A DNA stretch of 64,000 bases from Patiria pectinifera. Its lineage: Eukaryota; Echinodermata; Asteroidea; Valvatida; Asterinidae. A program made the translations under genes and the position numbers. The stretch lies in the NCBI GenBank assembly GCA_029964075.1, contig CM057130.1, positions 4,898,001-4,962,000 on the forward strand, written 5' to 3'. The notes below the pieces were generated by a model that had not been told where the DNA came from, did no database searches, and saw only the letters and a list, made by a program, of their open reading frames with translations. Below are positions 46,617 through 59,200 of this stretch, piece after piece; position 1 is the first letter of the stretch; the number at the start of each line of letters is the position of its first letter.

Positions 46617-49600
46617 TCCAAGCTATACAATACCACAGCCCCCTAACTCCGCCTTAACGCATAAGGTCTATACACATGTTCTAACAATTCAAAATAGGGT
46701 TATACCGATACTCACATACTACTAAAGTCCCACTTTCCCTAATTATTCAATTAAATATACCATTCTCAAGTCTTCATTAATGTACCTTTCCAAAGAGACC
46801 GTTTGCACACAACAGCCAAACTTGAATGCATGCAAGAAGCAGGTCGTCATGGACACTCCTGTGGAACACAAGCACTGCACCTCCAAGATGGCCGCCATGC
46901 AAAGAGTCTATGGTTCGTAACACATTCAGACATCAACTAATTCTTTTCCATCTCTTGTTGCCCATTACATGTTTTTTTTTTACAGAAGATAAGGGAAGCC
47001 TGAACATAGGGAAGTTACGGATTTTATTTTTTTCTAGATCTAAAATATTCTAGGGAGATTCTTTTCTACAGAAATGAAGGGTAGGTTTGCAGGGATCAGA
47101 ATTTTACCTCATTTTCTTGCATACAAAATATATCAATTCCTGAAATTTCAATGTTCTTCAAAAGAATTACACATTCAAAAAAACCCATTGTTCTAAGGCT
47201 TGAAGCAGAGATTTCAATTCAAAGATACATGAAAGAAAAACTATATAAGATTTTTTTTTTTTTATCGATTAAATCTTCCAATTCAGGCAACATTATCTAA
47301 AATACTGAAGTACATGAATCTCATCTTTACGAGGCATAACTAAGATAACGGTTTATTTAGGGATATAACAAAGTTTGCCAATTAAACACCAAGCAATGAG
47401 TCATTTGGCACTTCTCATCAGTTTGTCGTATTCGCATAGCAATGGTCATATCACCATACTATCACTACATCACTAATTTCCATACACAACATCTGAGAAT
47501 GTCCAATGATTCGTACATGGAAGTTTACCAAATCAAGGTTTGTCTCCAACTTCGACTTCATCTCTGGTTCCTGAAAAAATTTCAACAACCACTTTTACAC
47601 ACCAGATGGAAATTCTCTAAACTTTTAACTGATTAAGTGCTCCCAAAGTCGGAGGCCTGCAATCACGAAGCCAGAGCCTGAAGGCGAATCTGGAGAGAAA
47701 AACGAGGTTTCGTAAACCCCAAATGATAATACTGAATGGTCCACACGGCACACCTTTTTATTCTGTTTAAAATGTTAACCAAAATGCTACTATGTTTTTA
47801 TATTATTTTTTTTTGACACACAATAATAAGGTAAAGCAATTTAGTCTGGTATAAAAAGTATTTAAGGCGGTAATTGAATAGCAACAATTTTGATAAGCTA
47901 GACTCAATGTATGTCCAACTCTAAACATTTTAAATGCTTCATGATATTTGTAAGAATTATATTCTGAATCAGCACATATTTTTTGGGGTGGTATTCAGTG
48001 GTATTGCAGGTTTTAACCATGGAGCCATGCAAACAACTAAACAAATTAACTCCAAACGAGGGCTCCCTTCAGATCCAAGATAAACACTGACAAGACAGAA
48101 CCTTTAAACAAATTGTTTTACACTGGACAGAAGTGGGACAATCAAGCAAGGCTTGCATGGGACAATTTTAATGCTATGGCTACATCAGTTAGTACAAGAC
48201 ATATTCAGCAAAATTAGTTCACAATATTTTTCTTATCAAAAACTGATTTCCAATGTCTCATTATGAGAGCAAAGGAACAGACATATTACCCGGTACTTTT
48301 AGTAACTTTGATTATCTACACTACACTAATTTACTAACATTATTTTCAAGAAATTGAAATCATTAAACGTCCTTCAAAAAATAAAACATTTTAGCCCTCA
48401 AGAATACACTTATAATTTGGAGGTTTTTACACACACATCTTAAAACAAATTTAAGGTAGCATTATATGCTTAATTCTAATCAATATTTGATTGTAAAAAA
48501 AACACAATATGCACCAAATTTTCAAACAACAACAAATCGTTGGGACTATCTTGACTTGAATTTGTCCATGTAATTTTGATATTGTTAGTATTATGTTCTG
48601 TCCCCTTTTGCTTGCCCACAGGGTTATCAAAATTGGAAATCAACATAAGATTTTTTTTAGTTTAGTTACACATTAGAGTTAAACAAACTAAAAAGAATTT
48701 AAAAATAATCACTGCAAAATGGACCAATATATTAATATATGAATATATTAATAATTAACACTGCTGAAGTAAAGAAGAAAGGTTTTAGGAATGATGGTTA
48801 ATCCCGCGGATTTGGTGCCTAATAATGTCCTACTATGGATTACCGAAGTGAATACGTCATGCGCTCAAAATGTGCGTGAAAGACATTAGTGCACGATTCA
48901 GCCCCTGAACCATTACGCGCGCGTACTCCATTCGTTTGCACTACACTTTCTGGTTCTAAATGACATCACACTTCGGTACTCCGGAGAGTACTATTTAAAA
49001 GGCTGCATTAGTGTTTTTGAATGCACATTTTGGTCCCAATCCGTTTTGGAAAAAACGGCACTTTTTATGGTCATTTTCAAAATGACATTTTGGCGTAATT
49101 GTGACGTTAGGCAACAATATAAGTGTATATATACCACTATAATTATAACCAACATTACTACACAATGAACTGGAATTAAAACATATATATCATGGGTTAC
49201 TTTTCCACTATAAAGTAAAGGGAAGTTGTACTTCGAGAAATTTAAAGGTTTGTTAAGACACAAATCTTCAAAGAAATTATAAAAGAAAATGTCTATATTT
49301 GAATCAATATATCTGTGTATTTTTATTCCTTGTCTTGTTTACTGTAGAAATGAAAAATTTAAAGTAATGTTTTGTCACTACATTCAAACAGCAAACCGTA
49401 TGACTCAATCCATAAAAATCCATAAAAAAGTTCCTGTCAACCTGTTTTAACTTCTTTTTTTTTTAATTGCATAAATACAATCTGATTTATCCTTAGCCAA
49501 ATGCATCTTATATTGCATCATATTCAGCACATAGGAGTGAAACTCTTGTAATGAAGGATATTCTAAACGGGATCTTAATACTGTTCTAAAATTCCTATCA

Positions 49601-49708
49601 TACCATATCATGCTACATTCTTTGAAATCTACAAGTAATACTAACGGCTACCAAGCTTTCAAGCAGACCCAGGTGAAAAAGTAAGAGAACAAAAGAATCA
49701 AATTTCCA

Positions 49709-49710
<2 letters not shown>

Positions 49711-49739
<29 letters not shown>
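49711..49739. repeat. (aaaac)n microsatellite
   Basis: Six units of aaaac in a row. Confidence 0.95.
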
Positions 49740-50210
49740 GTAGGACTTTGGAGGACAAAATCAGGATAAAAGTAGGACTTTTGTGGGCTTTCAGGAGTAG
49801 TTTTCGTTGATACTCGCCCAAGCCCACAGCATCATAAGCCTCGTTTGGCATGTTCTGTACTCACAACACTTGTGCTCCATCCTCAACTAAGCTCTTGGAA
49901 GCACAGTTGCAGTACATGACAGTGTGTAACACCCTTATGAACAATATTCAATGAGATTTCATTTTGTTCGGAATTGTGGGACACAAAAGTAGGAAAATGG
50001 GACAAAAAAGTAGGAAAATGCTGGAATAGCAACAAAAAAAGTAGAAACAAGTTGGAAAAAAGTAGAAAAAGTAGGACTACTTGAAAGCCTGGGCTATGTG
50101 TTTTTGTATGGACTGATCGTGCCAGCTGCATTTTAAATGAAACACCTGCTCATTAACATATACAACATGCAATCAATCATATGACTTTTGACCTTCGTGA
50201 CCTGTGACTT

Positions 50211-53200
50211 CTAGAGTTCATGTCGCAGGCTGTAGTAGGCATCAAACCAGATCTTGCCGGACTTTTCCAGAGACCTTGAGGAAAGGTAGAAAGAATGAAA
50301 AAAAAGACTAGTTTGCTAAATTAAAAATTAAAAAAAGCAATATTTTTGATTTAGTTTATACTTGCTGCGAGGAAATAATTACCAGACGGGCTACTGTACT
50401 TCACCTTGTAAAACTCACAGCATCAAGAAAATTTCTATAACAAAGCAACGAAAGATTTGAATGATCGTTGTCATCTTTTCATTTTGCTACTGTCGATTCT
50501 TGTTGAAGTTTTTTACCCCTCATACTGCGAAAACTGCAGCAGAAATTAAGAAATTTGACTAAAATATCCATGCTCTCTCGCAATACCAAAGCACTATTTG
50601 TGTTTTTTTTGGCTCAGTTGCTTGCTTCTCAACTTAATAAGTAGGGCTGTCCCGAAAATATACCGAGTATATATTTGAATTTTCGATCATCAATCAGATA
50701 TTCGACTAGGTTTTTTGCTGGTTTGAGTATTTAAAAAAATTGGAATAAAAATATGCAAGTCCACACACGATTGCATGTTATTGTTAAGTTGCGGTTCTTT
50801 ATTGTCAGGTGCCACTTTCTTGTGGACGGTAACTTTTTCCGACGGCCGTTCATTGTTCTCATCCTTTTAGCGGGTTAAGCCTTTGACAGTGATAAAGTAC
50901 TTACTGCAAAACACTCCAGTGACCCATATTGATCGCCGCATGCAAATTTTAACTGGCGCATTTTGACCAGCGCGGCATGCAGTTGCAGCTGGCAGTTTCA
51001 ATATCCGAATGTTAGGTCAAACGCAGCTTCAAAAAATCGAATACTAAATTATTCCAAGATGGACAGACCTAGTAATAAGGTCATGAGTTTTTATAAACAA
51101 GCAGCAACCATTATATTTTGTTGCAACTTCTTTGGGACTTGATAAAACTTACTTTGAGAGCTGAAGTTTAAATGCTTTTAATTTGTCGAAGAGAAAGGCC
51201 CGGGGGCTACTCTTGAAATTCGAGTTCTGGGACTTAACTCTCACTCTGTGAGCACAGGAAAAATAGTTTTGTTGTAAGTTCACTTAGATTGGCTTCAGAA
51301 CTGTAAAGTTATAAAAATGACAAAGTTGTGACTCACGTTACAATGTCTACGAAGGCTGAGCCCAGAGTCTTCAGCTGGTAATCAATGCCATGTTTCTTAC
51401 AGAGGGATTTGGCCATCGGGGCGATGCGGTAAAGGTTGTGACGTGGCATGGTAGGAAATAGGCTGTTAGGGCGAGAAATAAAAACAATAGAAAGTTTCTG
51501 CTTTAAGTTCGTTAACTTCACATCAATTGCACATTTTAAAATCTCGGTAATACAAACCTCTCTGTAAGTGCATTTAAATCTTTTTTATGTATATTTCACA
51601 TTGAGCCCAATGATTTATATAAATAGGCTCTGTTCGTGGTGAACTAAAACAGCAAGAAAATGGCAATATACAGGGTGAGTAAAAAAAAAAGAAACCTAAA
51701 CCCAAACATATTATTTTATATAAAAAAAAAAAAAAGCAAAAAATGATGATGACTGGAGAAGGCCAATCAAAAAACTTTTAGATGAAAAAAAAAGTTAAAT
51801 TGCTCAATTCTTTCAAAGAATATCACCATTTAAACGCAGTAACCCTAAAACTGTCTCAAAAAAAAAAAAAAATTTTTTGTGTGTTTTGACTGTTTCAACA
51901 ACTGTCATCAACTGTAGTACACAATATTTTAATTAACAACCCTGGTTAGGCCAACAATATGATGTATAAAATCTACTCTTTGAAAAGACGGGCCTTCAAA
52001 AGGACTTTGTTGCATATTGTTAATGTTTAAACTAAGATTTCACCGCTGGTAATGTTTGAAGACAATTGTGATGATGATTGTTGAAATGGCATTATAGAAA
52101 GGTGGATTTATTCTTATTGTCACCTTATTTTCTGAAACAGTAACATTTCTAATGAAGAAGACTCTTGTATTCCTATACTTACTGGTGCTCAATCTGGAAA
52201 TTCAGATGCCCAGTGAACCAGTCGTTGAACCAGGACTGTTGGATGTTGCAAGTAGCACTCAGCTGCGAGAAAAATGCACAGGCAATCAAATGATTATAAT
52301 TACCAGAAAATTGAAAAGTGCGATTTCCAAAGAATGACACTTAGATAGGAACATTTACATTCCTGCTCCCCAATCCCTTTGCACTCCATGCTGTAAAGCA
52401 ATTGCCATATGCCAGTTTGGTATTTCAACTGCGCATGCGCACAATATTAAAGGGAATATAAACAGAGCAGTTTACGTACATTGGGGAATTGTAAGGTCAG
52501 GAACCAGTCTAGCCAGTATTTGAAAAAAAAGCCAGTTGTTTCCAATGCTGATCGGCTGATCAGCGTTGGAAATTGATACAAAAATACCACTTTTCTTGAA
52601 AATGACAGTATACCAGGTGCCATGATTTTACAGGATGCTTTACACTGTCATTCACTAACAGTCCAGCAAGGTATTTCCAAATGATTTGGTAGTTTTATTT
52701 TTTGATGTTTGCAAATGTTGTATTTTCCCTTTAAGGGTCACAGGTCTTTTGAGATAAACAAACACTCATCGAAGGCGCAAGAACCTTGCAAGGAGACGGT
52801 TGCACGATGCTCGCGTGTTATTTACGAGCAGAATGAGTGTTCGCATGTAACATCGCGGTTACAAAAGACCCTTCCATTTCATCCTCGATGACCTGGACTA
52901 CTTCATGGAGATACCGAACCGGCTTTATTCCAGCATGATGTGATTCATTCAATTATCTCCAAAATCCGATTACAGTTTTCTATATGGAGTGTGTGTGGGA
53001 ACAGTTAAAGAGGTTGTGGAATGCTCGAAGACACTTCCGTCATTTTTCGGGTATACATAGCCTAAGGTGTGATGAAATAAAAATGACTATTGTGTCTGTC
53101 ATGAAGTGGGTACAAAAGGTACTTTTGAGAGCTGTTTTTCAGGTCCTGTTTCGACCCGAACGTGCAATTCGTGTAAAAGTTGTCGTTGGGGGCAGCAAAC

Positions 53201-56200
53201 AAAACATAGTAAATCGAGACGTAATAAGCAGGACTCGTTTATACTACGCTGCAACAGGACCTGAAAAACAGCTCTCAAAAGTACTTTTTATACTCATTTC
53301 ATGACAGACACAATAGTCGTTTTTATTTCATCACACCTTAGGCTACATATACCCGAAAAATGACAGAAATGTCTTCGAGCATTCCACAACCTCTTTAATA
53401 GTGCCGTCAGGCCATTCATGAGAGCTCCACAGTGTGGTACACTACTTTATTTGTTATGAATAAAAATACACACTTGGAGAGTGCATCATCCTTATCATCC
53501 AAGCCACAATATTGCAATTTCCTTGCGCAGAATAGCTGCATAAACCCTGGGCCTGCTTCCTGGCTCTGCTAACTAAAGGTTAGCATAGTCCACGGGTTAG
53601 CAGGAAACTTTGTTTTGTGCCACGGCGCATGTCTGTAACTAGGGGTTCTGTGCTTAGAGGGTAAACAACAAGTTTTTATGTGAGCACTGTAAGCAGAGAA
53701 ACAGAATTGCACAGAATTCCGTTGTTAGCTGAAGCGAAGTTAGCTTTACCTGTAATGCTAACCAAGGCTTCCCCTGATCCTCCTCGATATTCATGGGTAT
53801 GTGGTTAGACTGGGCCACCCAGGTGAACCACATGCTCTCCAACACCCTGCAACAACAACCAAACGATAGGAATGAAAGATTAACATCCGTTAAAGGGCCA
53901 TGCAATGACATTTTTTATGCAATCCTTATTAATGCACCTTTGTGCCTTTTTCGTTTTTACGTTAATGCCAATTTCCATATGCATGAGCAAATGTGTAATG
54001 TCATTTCAGGCAGAAACCTCAATGTTACAGCTATTTCAACACCAACAAGTTTATAACTTTTGCAAGACCAGAAACTGATTTTTGCAAGATCGCCGAGTCC
54101 GGATGAACTTGCCGGGGTTGACATTTTACTCTACGGGGAAAGGAAATGAGAAGCATGCTTGGGCGGCTGCTTTGCCTGTGGGCAACCAACAGGCATGATG
54201 TCATACAGGGTGAGTCAAAAAAATCGGAACCCAAACCCCAAAAATATATTTCATATTTTAAAAAATATGTAACACCAAAAATAATAATGACTTGGAAAGC
54301 CAATTTCATAAGCTACTTTTGGATGAAAAAAATACTGAAATTGGTCAATCCCTTCAAACAATATCACCATTTAAACACAATGACCCTAAAACCCGTCTTG
54401 TCCAAAAACCTGCGATTTCAAGTATCGTCGTCACAATTGTCTTCAAACATCACCAGCGATAAAATCTCGGCTTAAACGTTAAAATCATTCAACAAAGTCC
54501 TTTTAAAGGCCCGTCTTTCAAAAAAAGTAGATTTTATAAATCATATTGTTTGCCTAACCAGAATTCTTAATAAAGATATTGTGTACTACAGTTGGTGACA
54601 GTTGTTGAAACAAGTATTCTTTGTCATTTTCATTTTGAAACAAGTATTCTTTGTCATTGTTTGTTCTAAACAGTCAAAACACACAATAATTTTTTTTGTT
54701 TTTGGACGAGACAAGTTTTAGGGTCATTGCGTTTAAATAGTGATTTTCTTTGAACAGATTGAGCAATTTCAGTATTTTTTTCATCTAAAGCAGCTTATGA
54801 AATTGGCTTTTCAGTGATTATTAATTTTGGTGCTAAATATTTTTTTTAAATATGAAATATATTTTTTGAGGTTTGGGTTTCGCTTTTTTTTTTACTCACC
54901 CTGTAGATTACTTTGTCTATTGAGAGTTGGTTCAACTGATTGTAATAACATTATCATACATCAGTCTAACAAGAAAGCGTTAGGAAAATCAGAGCAGTTG
55001 CTTTAGAAATGTCCTCTATTGCATAGCTACAGAGAACATGCAGTCATGCGACTGTCAAGTGATTTTGTTTACAGCAAACAAACAAAAATTGTACGAGTAT
55101 TGCCTTCTGACACATTGTTCAAATGCTTCAGTGACTTCATCTGCATATTCTTTATACAAGTCTCTCAAGCACCCCCCTTCATTTCTTCTTTAGCCCCACC
55201 CCCTTTACCTCATGCACTCAAACAGTACGAGTGTCTTCCAGAAACCGAGTAGTGGTATGTAGAACAGAGCAAAGCGGACGTAGTAGGTCGCACTTAGAAA
55301 TAGATCCTGCATGTACAGAACAAGAGCAAACAGAGTTTGTTAAACTTTAGGGGGAAAAAAATAGCAGGCAAGTGTCGTGACTTCATGTTCACTTTATATG
55401 TGAACCCCCTGGTTCCGAACACCGACTAGTCTAGTTACAGACTCAAGTGTTTGTCTGTTATCCAATAGCAATTTGCAGAATTGATTGACCGGAAATTTAC
55501 GTCATTTTTTCTCCCATTTTATTTGAGCAGCATTTTCAAACTGTTGTAAATTGTAACGCTTTGGTTTGTTTCACAAAACTAATTTATTGACCTAAACTAA
55601 ATAAACCCAGATGGGAAAACATGTCGCACACATTGTAACACCTAAAAGATGTTCCCGAAAGTAAAATATTCCTGCAAAATCTTGCTAGTTTTTTTTAAGG
55701 TCAACTTGCACACACTCTATTCTGGAAAATATTGAAAGTTTCAAGTACAAGTTACGTGATCGTGTCAACGAAATTCACAAATCAATCAGTACCATCCATT
55801 CCTTGCGGGTAACACAGTAGTAAAAGGTCATGAACTGGAAGTAGACGGGGAACAGAAGAGGTGGCCCAACTGCAGAGAGAAATAAAAGAGCAGATTCCCA
55901 AATGCTTTAATACTAAATATATTGCCTCAGCGCTATCTGAAAATTTGGGCAGAACTTCAAACTCAGCAGCAAAACATAGCAAAATCTAAATAAACTGCTA
56001 GGAAAACCATTATTTTACAAAATGAATATTAGTCTAGATGTTGATTTTATTTGAAATCTGAGCCAAGAGTGCTTGCCAGAAATTGATGGACTGCTCTGAT
56101 GACCTTTTAGCACTGACCTGGCATTATTTTCTCTGTAACGCGTCATGCACCATAAATATTCTGACAAATATGGACAGCTTTGTGAAGAGACCTGATGCTT

Positions 56201-59200
56201 TTTCAAACAACAAATTTCGAGATTATGGCAGGACTGTATAAACTTCCCATGAATGCATTAATGTAGAGTGAACATTTAACCGTAGTATTCTAGTGCCTAT
56301 GGAAAGATAGCTGATCTTCATCTCTATGCACCAATAGATGTCAAAAACTTTCTTAAAAAACAACCCAGTTGGAAATAGTTTCTGCCACGACCAGATAAAA
56401 AAAATAGAATTTTAGTTTTTTACGTTTACTAAAATAGAATTTGAGAGATGTCTTATTTCCTTCACATTTCCATCAACATGAAATATGAATATAAGCTTTG
56501 AGGCTTTGCATGGTGGGGTATCGGTATCGTTTCGGTTTGCGGTAACACCATGTGGTAATAACTACTGCTTAGAAGATATTAGTTCTGAAAATAACTTGTC
56601 CTGCTTATTATCAACTTTGCTAAGTAGTTTTTTGTTCTGATAAGAACAGTCCTGCTGTAAGTTCTAAACGAACTTGTCTTTGGTCTCAACGTTTCGACTA
56701 GCCTGCTCTAGTCATCGTCAGGTTCTTATCAGAACAAAAAACTACTTAGCAAAGTTGATAATAAGCAGGACAAGTTCTTTTCAGAACTAATAACTTTTAA
56801 GCAGTAGTTATTACCACATGGTGTTACCGCAAACTGAAAGGATAATGAAATATGAACCGGCTTTGATGCTGTAAATCCGTGCCACTTGATCCCCATCTGA
56901 AACAAGTGAGAAGTTTTACTCACCACTTCATTTTCGTGGGGAAAAAAATGTTGGGCAAATTATCACAAATTGGAAATTAACATGAAGAAGGGCAACTTAC
57001 TTATAAAGAAGTACCTATGCTGATAGTTGTAGGGCATGGTGGACTTTCCTTTGGCCGCATTTTTCTCAGCTATTTTCTTGGGCATGTTCTCCCCAACGAC
57101 AAAGAGGGCTTCAAGCCTCACGTCGGGATCCTTGTACATCTGGGGACATGGATGCAATCATGAGTGAGTCACGCAATTTTTAAATTTAAAAAAAAACTTT
57201 TTTTAAAAATGTTTTCTGGATGCAGGGTTTGGGGCCGGGTGGATGAATTTAGGCATTGTTTGGCATAATACCCCACTTTGAAGATATTTTAATATCGTAC
57301 GCCTATCTAAATAGCATTGGATATAAGCTAACAATCTAAATAACGCCAAGTATAATTAACCTATCACAGTTTGCAAGTTAGCCACGCCCCTTAGACAACC
57401 CCATGGAATTTTGTACACTAAGTTTTGTTCGTCTCTGATTTTGCGCGTTCCGCGTCCATTTGTATATCATGTAATTGGACAATATTTCACAAGCTGCGTT
57501 GACGCGATTCTACCGCGATAGGTCAATACCTGTGTTTTCGGTTCCCCCATCCAAATCATGCAGACCCTAAATATTTTTATTGGGAACAAAAATGTATGGT
57601 GTCGCCCACCACCCTCGTTTTAGCGTACCTCGTACTGCATTTGTTTGAAATTTGTATTTCATTTTGTGTAAGTTGATCGTCAGTGCAGTCTTTGCCGCAC
57701 TGTGCAGCGAAGCCTACAAATGTATGCAACCAAAAAAATTACCTTTAACAGATTCTGTTCAATTAAGCTGTTCAATTGACCTATAACACACTAAAATACT
57801 TTTTTATTGATAAAAAATATTTTATTCCAAATTTTTGGACAAGCGTGGCATAAAAGGTTTGAGGTCGGCGATTTGGCTGTAAAAAAATCCTGGTAGGTCG
57901 GGTGACTGTAAACACACAATATTTCATTGGCTTTTAATGGATATCTCATGGCGGTACCGAACAGGATCGAGAAAAACACAGGTTCAAGGCTTTTTCTTTT
58001 TTTCAACAGTGGATTACAGATTTTCCATTTGGTCAAGTTACATTTAATTAACAGAAATACGAAGTTACTAATACAAAGCTACTTACTACGTTTGGCTTAG
58101 CGTGATGCTGGTAGTGCATGTGGTTCCACCAATTGCCAGAGGCACCCTGTACATTTTTTGGAGAAAAAAAAAGACACTTAATAATGTTAAAGATTTGGAT
58201 TTATCTACCATCCAGGACAGGACAGACATTGGCACTGGACACATCTAGCTGAATATAATTTTGAACATTTTAAACAAAGAAAACGTTTTGCACATTTTTT
58301 CTAGTTGCATTTTTTGGTTGGGTACATTTTGTCCAACTGATGATACCATTTAATGAATTTGTACAAATATTCAAATTATCATATTTCTATTTCAATTTTC
58401 ATTTCAATAAATTATATTTTTCTTTGGATTCCTCCCTCCCCTTCAAAATTTGCTAACAAATGTTAATTCACGTCTTTTTTTCTTAATTGAAAAAAAAGAA
58501 AGAAAAAAGTTGACTCTACTTTTTGAATTTTTAAGTCACTGGAGTCAAAATAAACTGGACAGAGGTCTTATTAGTTTTATCATTTTTGTGTCTGGAAAAG
58601 AGTGTACAAGGCTATTATACCCTTCACAAAAAGTCTATTGAATAATTCAACAGACTTTTTCAATTCTATTCCATCTTATGAATACATTTCAATAGACTTT
58701 TGTGAAGGACATAATTTCAATTGACTTTTGTGAAGGACATAATATTCTCTTTGTCCCTCCCCTAGGCAACCAGTCTGGATCACTGAGGTCCAGCTGGGAT
58801 TGTTCTGTCTGCCCCTTTTGTCAGAGTCTAGCCTCTGGGTCGTCCATTGTACTGATCTCTCCAGACACATTATTAACACATAACTGAGCGTGTTACTGTT
58901 ACATGCCTAGTTTTACACTATGCTGGAGTTTTGACATGAGTGGACACGGTCATGAACTGGTCAGGCGAAGTTCTACCTCAGGAGTGGGGTGAAAATAATC
59001 CAAAATATTTCTACAAGGAAGGGAACAGGTGGGGGGGGGGGTTACTGAAGCCAGGGCTAGTGAGAAACACAGCTGAAAGTAGGCAACAGGGGCGGTAGAT
59101 TGGGGCAAATAAAAAACTCATGAACAAAATATTTTAAAAAGCCTCAGAGCAACACAGGGTCTACTTGTGGTATGGGTGTGTATTTGCATAAAAGGGCACT

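Larger units (their letters stand above)
44905..50210. other. Convergent spacer between cyclin Y and the second desaturase; no gene seen
   Basis: AT-rich DNA without supported coding exons. The right part should include the 3' UTR of the minus-strand desaturase. AATAAA on the minus strand occurs at 49326-49321, but no close signal was seen. Between about 49650 and 50095 is a diverged repeat with many aagtagga motifs and weakly inverted ends (aagctttcaag / cttgaaagcc). Listed elements lie at 45850, 46221 and 49711. At 48722-48752 is an AT palindrome of atattaat type. Confidence 0.5.
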
